From: Micrococcales bacterium 31B
GTDB taxonomy: Bacteria > Actinomycetota > Actinomycetes > Actinomycetales > Dermabacteraceae
Assembly (NCBI GenBank): GCA_022803075.1
Contig: JAFFTF010000013.1
Location: 1,858 to 65,813, forward strand
DNA: 63,956 nt
Direction: 5' to 3'
How positions within the stretch are numbered: the stretch's first letter is position 1; each line of letters begins with the position of its first letter. A model generated the notes under the pieces. That model made no database searches. It had not been told where the DNA came from and saw nothing but the letters and a program-made list of their open reading frames with translations. Below, piece by piece: positions 52,337 through 60,693 of this stretch. The translations under genes were made by a program, and so were the position numbers.

Positions 52337-54454
52337 GTGACCACCTTCGACACCGTACTGATCGCCAATCGCGGCGAAATCGCCTGCCGCATCATCGAGA
52401 CCGTGCACCGGCTCGGCCTGCGCGCCGTCGCCGTATACTCCGAGGCCGACGCGGGTGCCCGCCACGTGCGCCTCGCCGACGTGGCCGTGTGCATCGGCCC
52501 CGCCGCCCCCACCGCGAGCTACCTCAACATCGAGGCGCTGATCGCCGCCGCGAGGCGCACAGGCGCGCAGGCGATACACCCCGGCTACGGGTTTCTCTCG
52601 GAGAACGTCGAGTTCGCGCGCGCCTGCGCCGCCGCGGGCATCACGTTTGTGGGCCCCGGCGAACGCGCCCTCGACATCATGGGCGACAAAATCACCTCCA
52701 AGAACCACGTCAAGGCCTCGGGGGTGCCGGTGATACCCGGCGTCGATACCCCCGGGCTTTCGGACGCCGAGCTGGTGGCGCGCTCGGGTGAGGTCGGGTA
52801 TCCGCTCATTATTAAGCCCAGCGCGGGCGGCGGCGGCAAGGGAATGCAGGTGGTCACCGAGGCCGAGGGCCTGGCCGCGGGGCTCGCCCAGGCCCGTCGC
52901 GTCGCGAGCTCGGCCTTCGGCGACGACACCCTGTTTCTCGAACGCCTCGTGCTCGCGCCCCGCCACATTGAGGTGCAGGTGCTCGCCGATTCGCACGGCA
53001 ACGTGGTGCACCTGTTTGAGCGCGAATGCTCGCTGCAGCGCCGCCACCAAAAAGTGGTCGAAGAGGCACCGAGCGCCCTGCTCGACGCCGCCATGCGCGA
53101 ACGCATCGGCGCCGCCGCGTGCGAGGTGGCCCGCTCGGTCGAGTACGTGGGCGCGGGCACGGTCGAGTTCTTGGTCTCCGACGCCGCCCCCGACGAGTTC
53201 TTCTTCATGGAGATGAACACGCGACTGCAGGTCGAACACCCCGTCACCGAGGAGGTCACGGGTCTCGACCTGGTGGAATGGCAACTCGCGATCGCGGCCG
53301 GCGCCTCGCTCACGGGCGCGGCGGGTCAGGCCGCCCTGGAGCGCCCCGACGCGCCGCGCGGTCACTCGGTCGAGGTGCGCGTCTACGCCGAATCGCCCGC
53401 GCGCGGGTTTTTGCCCACGAACGGCACGGTGCTGCGCTATCGCGAACCGCGCGGAGCGGGAGTGCGCGTCGACTCGATGCTCACCGAGGGCCTCGTGATC
53501 GGCACCGACTACGACCCCATGCTCGCGAAGATTATCGCGACCGCCCCCACGCGCGAGGCCGCCCTGGCCACGCTGCGGCGCGCGCTCGGCGAGGCCGTCA
53601 TACTCGGCGTCGAGACGAACCTCGACTACCTGCGCTCGCTACTCGCCGACCCCGACGTGGTGGCGGGCAAGCTCGACACCTCGCTCATCGACCGCCGGTT
53701 CGCGACGGCGACCCCCGAGCCCCCGGGACTTGAGCACGTGCTCGCGGCCGCGCTGCTGCGCGGGGCGGGGGCTGCCGAGACCGGGGCCGGGGCGACACAC
53801 GGCGCGACCCCGTCTGCCGCGGCCGGCCCGTGGTCCCTGCGCGACGGGTTCCGCCTCGGCGCCCCCGCCCCCCGTACACACACCATCGAATGGCTGTCCC
53901 CCACCCCCACGGGCGACGACACCCTCAGCTGGCAGGTCACCACCGCTCCCGACGGCGCAACCACCGTCGCGGGCGCAACCGACTGGGCCGGGCGCGCGTC
54001 CCTCATCGAAACCGCGGCGGGCGAGGCCACCCTCACGGTCGACGGCGTCACCCACACCCTCGATGTCGCGGTTGACGCAGCCCCCGGCGCGCCGGGCCTG
54101 TGGATTCACCTCGACGGGCGCACGGTGCGCCTCGGCGCCCCCAGCCGCCACGACCTGCTCGCGCGCGAACTCGCGCAGCGCGAGCGCGGCGGAGGCCACG
54201 CCGCCCCCGAGGTTAACGCGCCCATGCCCGGCACGGTCGTGCTGCTCGGAGTGGCCACGGGAGACACCGTGAACGCGGGCGACACGCTCGTCACGATAGA
54301 AGCCATGAAAATGGAACACCCCCTCGCTGCCACCGTCAGCGGCACCGTCGAGATCCTGGTGGCCGTCGGCGAGCAGGTCAAACTCGGCCAAACCGTAGCC
54401 ATCGTCACCCCAGCGCCGAGCGATCCTCGGCCCGAAACCCCGGGAGCATCATGA
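52337..54454 (+). CDS. accA1: Acyl-CoA carboxylase biotin carboxylase/carrier subunit
   Basis: 705 residues from a GTG at 52337, four bases after the previous stop (frame open from 52223). Biotin carboxylase domain (1-450): FDTVLIANRGEIACRI, ATP-grasp KPSAGGGGKGM, HIEVQVLADSHGNVVHL and MNTRLQVEHPVTEEVTGLDLVEWQ. A weakly conserved middle domain follows, and a C-terminal biotinyl domain with EAMKMEHP (biotinyl Lys). Partner of the preceding subunit. The stop overlaps the next ATG. Confidence 0.92.
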   Translation: MTTFDTVLIANRGEIACRIIETVHRLGLRAVAVYSEADAGARHVRLADVAVCIGPAAPTASYLNIEALIAAARRTGAQAIHPGYGFLSENVEFARACAAAGITFVGPGERALDIMGDKITSKNHVKASGVPVIPGVDTPGLSDAELVARSGEVGYPLIIKPSAGGGGKGMQVVTEAEGLAAGLAQARRVASSAFGDDTLFLERLVLAPRHIEVQVLADSHGNVVHLFERECSLQRRHQKVVEEAPSALLDAAMRERIGAAACEVARSVEYVGAGTVEFLVSDAAPDEFFFMEMNTRLQVEHPVTEEVTGLDLVEWQLAIAAGASLTGAAGQAALERPDAPRGHSVEVRVYAESPARGFLPTNGTVLRYREPRGAGVRVDSMLTEGLVIGTDYDPMLAKIIATAPTREAALATLRRALGEAVILGVETNLDYLRSLLADPDVVAGKLDTSLIDRRFATATPEPPGLEHVLAAALLRGAGAAETGAGATHGATPSAAAGPWSLRDGFRLGAPAPRTHTIEWLSPTPTGDDTLSWQVTTAPDGATTVAGATDWAGRASLIETAAGEATLTVDGVTHTLDVAVDAAPGAPGLWIHLDGRTVRLGAPSRHDLLARELAQRERGGGHAAPEVNAPMPGTVVLLGVATGDTVNAGDTLVTIEAMKMEHPLAATVSGTVEILVAVGEQVKLGQTVAIVTPAPSDPRPETPGAS

Positions 54455-55641
54455 GCACCACCACCCTCCAGTCGCTGCAGCTCACCGACGAGCAGCAAAC
54501 CCTCGTGAACACCGTGCGCGAGTTTGCCGACACCGTCGTCGCGCCGGCCGCCTACGAGTACGACACCAAGCGCGAGCTGCCGTACGACATCATCGCGCAG
54601 ATGGGCGAGATGGGGCTGTTCGGCCTGCCGTTCCCCGAACAGTACGGGGGCCGGGGCAAGGACTACTTTCAGCTCTGCCTCGCCGTCGAGCAGTTGGGGC
54701 GCGTCGACCAGTCCATCGGCGTGACCCTCGAAGCGGGCGTGGGCCTCGGTGCCATGCCGATCTACCGCTCGGGTTCAGAAGCTCAGAAAGCAGAGCACCT
54801 GCCCGACCTGGCGTCCGGGCGCCACCTGGCCGGGTTTGGCCTGACCGAGGCGGAGGCGGGCAGCGACGCCGGGGCCACCCAGACGACTGCGAGGCTCGAA
54901 GGCGACGAGTGGGTCATTAACGGCACGAAGCAGTTCATCACCAACTCGGGCACGCAGATCACGAAGCTTGTGACCGTCACCGCCGTCACGGGAGAATCGA
55001 CGCGCCCCGACGGCTCCGTGAAGAAGGAGCTCACGGCGATCATCGTGCCGAATGGCACCCCCGGATTCGTGGTGGAACCCGCCTACGACAAGGTCGGCTG
55101 GCACACGAGCGACACGCACCCCCTCACGCTCACCGAAGTGCGCGTGCCCGCGGCCAACCTGCTCGGCGAGCGGGGCCGCGGGTTTGCCAACTTCATTCAG
55201 ACCCTCGACGAGGGGCGCGTGGCGTTCGCGGCCCTGGCCACGGGCGCCGCCCAGGGTTGCCTCGAAGAGGCCATGCGCTACGCGAAGTCGCGCAACGTGT
55301 TCGGCCGCCCCATCGGCTCGAACCAGCACATCGCGTTTCAGATCGCGCGCATGGAGTCGCGCGTCCACATGGCGCGCCTCGCGTACTACGACGCGGCGCT
55401 GAAACTTGTGAACGGGCAGCCGTTCAAGAAGGAGGCCAGCCTCGCGAAGATGATCAGCAGCGAGGCGGCCATGGAGAATGCGCGCATGGCGACGCAGATT
55501 TTCGGCGGGTACGGGTTCATGAACGCCAACCCCGTGGCGCGGCACTACCGCGACTCGAAGGTGCTAGAGCTCGGCGAGGGCTCCACCGAGGTGCAGCTCA
55601 TGATCATCGCGCGCGAGCTCGGTTTCGACACGTTTCGCTAG
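54451..55641 (+). CDS. Acyl-CoA dehydrogenase (isovaleryl-CoA type)
   Basis: 396 residues, the standard three-domain fold. GFGLTEAEAGSDAGATQTTA and FITNSGTQ contact FAD and substrate. The C-terminal FGGYGFMNANPVARHYRDSK and LELGEGSTEVQ contain the canonical catalytic Glu position. In the operon between carboxylase and hydratase genes it most likely makes 3-methylcrotonyl-CoA from isovaleryl-CoA (FadE19-like). Confidence 0.9.
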   Translation: MSTTTLQSLQLTDEQQTLVNTVREFADTVVAPAAYEYDTKRELPYDIIAQMGEMGLFGLPFPEQYGGRGKDYFQLCLAVEQLGRVDQSIGVTLEAGVGLGAMPIYRSGSEAQKAEHLPDLASGRHLAGFGLTEAEAGSDAGATQTTARLEGDEWVINGTKQFITNSGTQITKLVTVTAVTGESTRPDGSVKKELTAIIVPNGTPGFVVEPAYDKVGWHTSDTHPLTLTEVRVPAANLLGERGRGFANFIQTLDEGRVAFAALATGAAQGCLEEAMRYAKSRNVFGRPIGSNQHIAFQIARMESRVHMARLAYYDAALKLVNGQPFKKEASLAKMISSEAAMENARMATQIFGGYGFMNANPVARHYRDSKVLELGEGSTEVQLMIIARELGFDTFR

Positions 55642-55649
55642 GAGACAGC

Positions 55650-56192
55650 ATGACCCAGAAGGACCCCGCGGCGGCTGAGCCCGCCGCAGCCAAGACCGTA
55701 CTGCAACGCGGTCTCTACTTCGACGAGTTCGAGGTGGGCACGCGCTACCTGCACCGACCCGGGCGCACCGTCACCGAGGCCGACAACGTGCTGTTTACGA
55801 CCCTCACGATGAACACACAGAGCCTGCATCTCGACGCCGCGTGGAGCGCCGAGCAGCCGTTCGGGCAGCGGCTCGTCAACTCGATGTTCACTCTCGCGAC
55901 CATCGTCGGCGCCTCGGTCGCCCAACTCACCCAGGGCACCATCGTCGCGAACCTGGGTTTCACTGAGGTAGCGTTCCCGCACCCGCTGTATCACGGCGAC
56001 ACCCTCTACTCGGAGTCGCTCGTGACCGGCCTGCGCGAGTCGGCGTCGCGACCCGGGCAGGGCATCGTCACGCTCGAACACGTGGGCCGCAACCAGCACG
56101 GCGACGTGGTGGCGCGGGCGGTGCGTTCGGTGCTGATGTGGAAGGCCGACGCGCACGCGGGGGCACAGTCGTCACGCGGGGCGCAGTCGTGA
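55650..56192 (+). CDS. MaoC-like hot-dog acyl-CoA hydratase
   Basis: 180 residues from the ATG at 55650 with AGGAG upstream (the frame is open far upstream inside the dehydrogenase gene). Hot-dog fold with FDEFEVGTRYLHRPGRTVTEADNVLF and FPHPLYHGDTLYSESLV. The position matches mycobacterial Rv2499c. It probably hydrates an enoyl-CoA of the leucine route. The usual catalytic Asp/His dyad is not obvious to me. Confidence 0.82.
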   Translation: MTQKDPAAAEPAAAKTVLQRGLYFDEFEVGTRYLHRPGRTVTEADNVLFTTLTMNTQSLHLDAAWSAEQPFGQRLVNSMFTLATIVGASVAQLTQGTIVANLGFTEVAFPHPLYHGDTLYSESLVTGLRESASRPGQGIVTLEHVGRNQHGDVVARAVRSVLMWKADAHAGAQSSRGAQS

Positions 56193-56205
56193 AGGGGGCG
56201 CAGTC

Positions 56206-57012
56206 GTGACCTTCACCCTCGGCCCCTCCCTGCTGTTCGTTCCCGCCGACCGGCCCGAACGCTACGCGAAGGCCGCAGAGCGCGCCGACGCCATCATCGT
56301 CGACCTCGAAGACGCCGTGGCCGAGGCAGCCAAGGAGGCCGCGCGGGCGTCCGTACGCGAACACCTGCCGGGCCTCGACCTCGAGCGCACCGTGGTGCGC
56401 GTGAACCCCGTCGGCACCCCCGCGTTCGAGCCCGACCTGCGGGCGCTCGACGGGCTGGGAGTGCGGTACGTGATGCTCGCGAAAGCGGAGGCGGCGGACC
56501 AGCTCGACGCCCTCGCGGGTTATCGCGTGCTCGCCCTGTGCGAGACCGCGGCGGGGGTGCTCGCGGCACCCGAGATCGCGCGCCACCCCGCGTGCGTGGC
56601 TCTCATGTGGGGCGCCGAAGACCTGGTCGCGTCGCTGGGCGGGTCGGCCTCCCGGACGCCGCGTGGCACGTATCGCGACATCCCCCGGTTCGCGCGTTCC
56701 GCGGTGGCGCTGGCCGCGGCCGCCGCGGGCCGGGCCGCGATCGACGCCGTGTACCTCGACATCGCCGACACGGAGGGATTGCGCGCCGAAGCGGAGGATG
56801 CCGCGGCGCTCGGTTTTGCCGCAACGGCGTGCATTCACCCCTCGCAGGCGGGCGTGATCCGCGCCGCGTACGCGCCGACTGAAGACGAGGTCGCCTGGGC
56901 GCGCGCGGTGCTCGCGGCCGCCGAGACGGAGCGCGGCGTGTTCACGTTCGAGGGCCGCATGGTCGACGAGCCGGTGCTGAGGCACGCACGGCGGGTGGTG
57001 GCGCGGGTCTAG
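56206..57012 (+). CDS. CitE-like CoA-ester lyase (HpcH/HpaI family)
   Basis: 268 residues from a GTG. TIM barrel with PADRPERYAKA, VDLEDAV, MLAKAEAADQL, LCETAAGVLAAPEIA and WGAEDLVASLGG, the Mg2+/CoA-binding signature of CitE-like lyases. The mycobacterial counterpart Rv2498c acts on beta-hydroxyacyl-CoAs such as HMG-CoA. A lyase at the end of a leucine operon would yield acetoacetate and acetyl-CoA, replacing a classical HMG-CoA lyase, which is absent here. Confidence 0.87.
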   Translation: MTFTLGPSLLFVPADRPERYAKAAERADAIIVDLEDAVAEAAKEAARASVREHLPGLDLERTVVRVNPVGTPAFEPDLRALDGLGVRYVMLAKAEAADQLDALAGYRVLALCETAAGVLAAPEIARHPACVALMWGAEDLVASLGGSASRTPRGTYRDIPRFARSAVALAAAAAGRAAIDAVYLDIADTEGLRAEAEDAAALGFAATACIHPSQAGVIRAAYAPTEDEVAWARAVLAAAETERGVFTFEGRMVDEPVLRHARRVVARV

Positions 57013-57040
57013 ACTGAGGTAAATATTCACGGGAGGCATC

Positions 57041-57271
57041 ATGAGCCATTCGGCGCTGAACGCATTTTCACTGGTCATACCGCTCGCTGCGGGGCCCGAC
57101 GGCGAGGGATTCGGCGAAGTCGTGGGCCGCCAGATTGGCCTCACCTTAATCGTGTACATCATGCTGGTCATTGCGGGTTTCACGGTGTTCTTGGTGCGAC
57201 GCCGCAGGCAGGCCACGCGCGAGGAGGCGAGGCAGCCCGCGCAACCACCGCGGGCGTCCGGCCCTAACTGA
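57041..57271 (+). CDS. Small single-helix membrane protein
   Basis: 76 residues: a weakly polar N-terminus, one transmembrane helix (LTLIVYIMLVIAGFTVFLV) and a basic tail RRRRQATREEARQP. GGGAGG precedes the ATG. It follows citE by 28 bases and overlaps the end of the convergent XRE pseudogene. Unknown function. Confidence 0.6.
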   Translation: MSHSALNAFSLVIPLAAGPDGEGFGEVVGRQIGLTLIVYIMLVIAGFTVFLVRRRRQATREEARQPAQPPRASGPN

Positions 57272-57982
57272 CGCTTTCGCTGCCCGCCTGGGGCGAACCG
57301 TACACGCACTGACCAAACTCGGTGGCGGCCCACGCACTGAGCAGTTGCATGCGCTCCCACGACTGCGAGTGCGGCTCGGCGGTGTACACGGTGAGCGTGA
57401 GCCCCGGCTCCGAGGCAAGTTCGAGGCCCTCGTACGCAAGGGTCATGTCGCCGACGACCCCGTGGTGAAACGTCTTGAAGCCCGTGCCGTGATGGCGCAC
57501 ATGGTGTGCCGCCCAGCGGGTGCGAAACTCCGTGCTGCGCGTGCTCATCTCACCAATCAGGTCGTGCAGGTCTTTGTTGTGCGGGTCGCGCGCCGCCTCG
57601 GTTCGCAAGATCGCAACCGTCACGTCGGCGAAAAACTCCCAGTCGGGGTAGAAGGTGAAGGCGGCATCACTGAGAAAGGTGAAGCGCGCAAAGTTTGGCT
57701 GCCCGCCCATCGCGTAGATGTCGTGATAGAAGGCGCGCGCTCTGCCTCATCGAGGCACAGGGCCCGGGCCAGCGCGTCAAGCACCTGGGGTGAGGCCCCG
57801 CCGAGGGCTCCGCGTTCAAGGCGCGTGTAATACTCGACGCTCACGCCCGCAAGGGTGGCCACCTCGGTGCGGCGCAGCCCCGGCACTCGCCGATGCGGGC
57901 CCGCGGGCAGGCCCACGCGTTCGGGCGTCACGAGTGCGCGTCGCGACATTAAGAACTCGCGCACCTCGTCTCTTGTGGTCAT
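57264..57982 (-). pseudogene. XRE/MmyB-type regulator with internal deletion and frameshift
   Basis: The first part (57982 to about 57735) encodes the typical MTTRDEVREFLMSRRALVTP..., RRTEVATLAGVSVEYYTRLE, LGGASPQVLDALARALCLDEAER. The second part, in another frame, gives FYHDIYAMGGQPNFARFTFL, DWEFFADVTVAILRTEAARD and VGDMTLAYEGLELASEPGLTLT, the MmyB-like ligand domain. Compared with the family about 60 residues are missing at the junction and the frame is lost there. Inactive unless corrected. Target unknown. Confidence 0.8.
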
Positions 57983-58116
57983 GACTTCAGGCTACGTCGA
58001 TCCGGTCAAGCCAGGGAGTCCCTAGCAGTACCTCATAGTGGCCGCGTCACATTCGGTGCCGTCGCAAGGCGACCGATCTGTGGGCACGCCACGGCGCGGG
58101 CCGATAGGGTGGTCAT

Positions 58117-58314
58117 ATGGAAGGGCAGAGCCTCGACGACACGCTGCGCACCATCTTGTTGGTGGTGTTCGCGCTCAACGCCGCGACCGTGGCCGCCGTG
58201 TTCTCGTACCGCCTGTGGCGCGACGGGCGCGGGGGGCGCGGAGCCGCGCGGGGCGCGAGGGGCGCGGGGCCGCGCGGGCCGCGCGGGCCGCGGGGTCGCT
58301 CTAGGCGCGGATAA
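58117..58314 (+). CDS. Tiny membrane protein with Arg/Gly-rich tail
   Basis: 65 residues: a helix (ILLVVFALNAATVAAVFSY) and then a tail of GRGGRGAARGARG and GPRGPRGPRGRSRR. GGTGG lies upstream. It could be real (a membrane-tethered RNA- or DNA-binding tail) or a chance frame in GC-rich DNA. Confidence 0.4.
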   Translation: MEGQSLDDTLRTILLVVFALNAATVAAVFSYRLWRDGRGGRGAARGARGAGPRGPRGPRGRSRRG

Positions 58315-58422
58315 TCGGGCGGCCGCGCCCTCTATCGCGGACCGTAGACCCGCAGGTAGAATGGACTCTCCGAAAATAGTCGCTGAACCACCTCCCCGAG
58401 CTTGCGGTTCGAAAGAGCCATC

Positions 58423-59229
58423 ATGTCGAGAACATATGTAGTGACCGGGTATGCCTCCGGAATCGGCGCCGCCACGGCAGTTTTGCTGCGCGAGCGCGGC
58501 CACCGCGTGATCGGCATCGACCTGCACGATGCAGACATTGTCACCGACCTGTCGACGCCCCACGGCCGCGAACTGGCCATCGAAGCAACCCATCGACTGA
58601 GCGACGGCCAGCTCGACGGGTTCATCGCTAGCGCGGGAATCTCGGAATTTCATCGCACGTGCGTGTCGGTAATCTACTTCGGCGCCGTGGAGTTGCTGGA
58701 GGGCCTGCGCCCCGTGCTCGCGGCCTCCCGCGCCCCCCGCGCCGCTGTGGTCACGTGTACCGCCGAGGTAGCTCTGGTCTATGACCCGCTCGTCGAGGCC
58801 TGCCTGCGCGGTGACGAAACTGAGGCCGTGGAGCTCGCCGTCTCGTTGCCTCCCAGCGACTCCAACTCCCTCACCATATACACGAGCGTCAATCGCGCCC
58901 TCGCCCGGTGGGTGCGCCGCCGCTCGATCTCGGACGACTGGGCGCACGCGGGCATCGCCCTGAACGCCGTGGCTCCCGGTGTGGTCAAGACGCCCATGAC
59001 CCAGCATCTGTTCGCCACGCCCGAACGCACCGCTCACCTGCGCGCAATCGCGCCCATGCCGCTCAATGGCTTTCTCTCGCCCGAAGCCGTCGCCGCGCTG
59101 CTCGCCTGGGTCACGAGTGACGAAAACACGCACGTCACGGGCCAGTCGATCTACTGCGATGGCGGCAACGAGGTCTGCCTGCGCGGCGACGACGTATGGT
59201 CGTGGTATGACGGAATCCCCGTGCGCTAG
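58423..59229 (+). CDS. SDR-family protein of the 3-alpha-hydroxysteroid dehydrogenase type, catalytic residues altered
   Basis: 268 residues from the ATG at 58423 (AAAGAG upstream). VVTGYASGIGAATAVLL and GIDLHDADIVTDLSTPHGR resemble the 3-alpha-HSD/carbonyl reductase subfamily. The usual YxxxK is YTSVN (Lys to Asn), and the catalytic Ser region reads VVTCTAEVAL. The C-terminus VTGQSIYCDGGNEV is normal. It is likely a binding protein or an enzyme with changed chemistry. It forms a pair with the next gene, 8 bases downstream. Confidence 0.82.
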   Translation: MSRTYVVTGYASGIGAATAVLLRERGHRVIGIDLHDADIVTDLSTPHGRELAIEATHRLSDGQLDGFIASAGISEFHRTCVSVIYFGAVELLEGLRPVLAASRAPRAAVVTCTAEVALVYDPLVEACLRGDETEAVELAVSLPPSDSNSLTIYTSVNRALARWVRRRSISDDWAHAGIALNAVAPGVVKTPMTQHLFATPERTAHLRAIAPMPLNGFLSPEAVAALLAWVTSDENTHVTGQSIYCDGGNEVCLRGDDVWSWYDGIPVR

Positions 59230-59237
59230 GAGCCACC

Positions 59238-59993
59238 ATGCCAGACCATGCCAATAAGACCCAGCCCGGCCCCGCGAGCGTCCAGGATTTTCTCGATTCG
59301 GTGCCCCCGGTGCGGGCCGCCGACGCCCGCACCCTGATACCGCTGTATGAGCAGATCGCGGGCGAGCCGGCCGTGATGTGGGGGCCGAGCATCATCGGGT
59401 TTGGCAGCGTCACGTACACGCTCGCCTCGGGCCAGACCGAGCGCATGCCGCTGCTGGGTTTTTCGCCGCGCAAGGCCAACCTCACGCTGTACTTTTCGGA
59501 GGGTTTTGACCATTACGGCGACGAGCTCGCGCGGCTCGGGCCGCACAAGGCATCGCGCTCGTGCCTATACGTGACGCGGCTCGAACGCATCGACCTCGAC
59601 GTGCTGACCAGCATGTTGCGCACCTCCGTGGCCATCGCGCGGGAGCCCGCCCGCAAGCCCACGAGCGTCGAGGAGTACGTGGCACAGATTCCGGACGCCG
59701 CGCGCCCCCACTTTGACCGGCTGCGCGCCCTGGTTGCGGCCCGCGTTCCGGGCGGGGTCGAGAAGTTCAGTTACGGCATCGTGGGGTTCGTGCCCGAGGG
59801 CCGTAAGCGGCCCTATGTGTTCGTCTCGGGGTGGAAGGACCACGTGGCGATCTACCCCGTGCCGAAGGCCCCCGAGCTGCAGGCCGAGCTGAAGGGGCTG
59901 CAGCGCGGCAAGGGCACCCTGTGGTTTGCGCTCGACGAGCCGCTGCCCGAGGCGCTCATTGAGCGGGTTGCGGACGCCCTGGTGGCCGGGTAG
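59238..59993 (+). CDS. Tandem DUF1801 protein
   Basis: 251 residues made of two DUF1801-type domains. The first (about 15-130) contains MWGPSIIGFGSVTY, PLLGFSPRKANLTLYF and SCLYVTRLERIDL. The second (about 140-250) contains SVEEYVAQIPDAARPHFDRLR, KFSYGIVGF, VSGWKDHVAIYPVPKAPELQ and GKGTLWFALDEPLPEALI. DUF1801 proteins are usually single-domain and of unknown function. AGGAG precedes the ATG. Confidence 0.82.
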   Translation: MPDHANKTQPGPASVQDFLDSVPPVRAADARTLIPLYEQIAGEPAVMWGPSIIGFGSVTYTLASGQTERMPLLGFSPRKANLTLYFSEGFDHYGDELARLGPHKASRSCLYVTRLERIDLDVLTSMLRTSVAIAREPARKPTSVEEYVAQIPDAARPHFDRLRALVAARVPGGVEKFSYGIVGFVPEGRKRPYVFVSGWKDHVAIYPVPKAPELQAELKGLQRGKGTLWFALDEPLPEALIERVADALVAG

Positions 59994-60210
59994 GCGGGCC
60001 GGGGCGGTTAGTGCGGGCCTAGGTTTTTGTTTATGTTTGCAGCATTGATTAGCAGATCACCTGCGATCTAACGGTTCGCAAGACGGGGACGCGTCAGGAC
60101 ACCGAATTTTCCGGTGGAACCTCCAAAATGAGCAAACTATCATAAGTACAAGAGCGACAGAAGTCGCTCCGTTGGCTTCGCAAACTCATCCACAATCAGA
60201 GGTTCTCCTG

Positions 60211-60629
60211 ATGAAAAAAATTGGACTTTAGTCCGACGAGTTCTCGTTGTTGCGGCCCTCGGGGCTAGCGTGTCACTCGCCGCCGTTCCCGCATTCGCCG
60301 AAGGGGGTTTCAGTTCGTCGCTCTCGGGCGTCCGCGTGGGCTTTCAGTCACGCGGTTGGGTTGACCGGAATGTTGACACCATGCCGACCCAAATCACGGT
60401 CAACACCTGCAGCCAAGGCACCATGGAGATCACGCTGCAGCGCGACGACGGCAATGTGTTCTTCCCGGATACTCCACTGCTGAGGACCACATTCGACTGC
60501 GCGCGCAGCGCATACATGAACGCCGGCCGACTGCCGGCGGACAACTACATCTTCCAGGTCTCGAAGATCAATGGAAGCACCAGCACCGCCCTGACGGTTT
60601 CAAGCCCTGCCGTGGACGTCGTGTACTGA
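60211..60629 (+). CDS. Small secreted protein, out of phase at an A7 tract
   Basis: The ATG at 60211 (AGAGG upstream) is followed by 7 A, and the frame stops after five more codons (ATT GGA CTT TAG). With 8 A it would read MKKNWTLVRRVLVVAALG... with an AxA cleavage site PAFA-EGG, giving a 139-residue exported protein. The mature part is about 110 residues, beta-rich, with two cysteines (TVNTCSQGT, TTFDCARSA), ending SPAVDVVY. The downstream frame otherwise begins at an internal GTG (60270) in mid signal peptide. A leader hairpin GAGCGAC-AGAA-GTCGCTC lies at 60152-60169. An ABC transporter operon follows 65 bases on. Confidence 0.7.
60214..60220 (+). repeat. Homopolymer tract A7 after a start codon
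   Basis: Seven A directly after the ATG. One more A restores the signal-peptide frame. A7 also occurs in frame in the IS3 transposase remnant (T7 at 63735), so the run length alone is readable in this assembly. Confidence 0.9.
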
Positions 60630-60693
60630 GCGCCGCGCAGCGACCACAACACTGTGAAACGCCCATTCACCTGCAAAATTCGGGAGTGCATTC

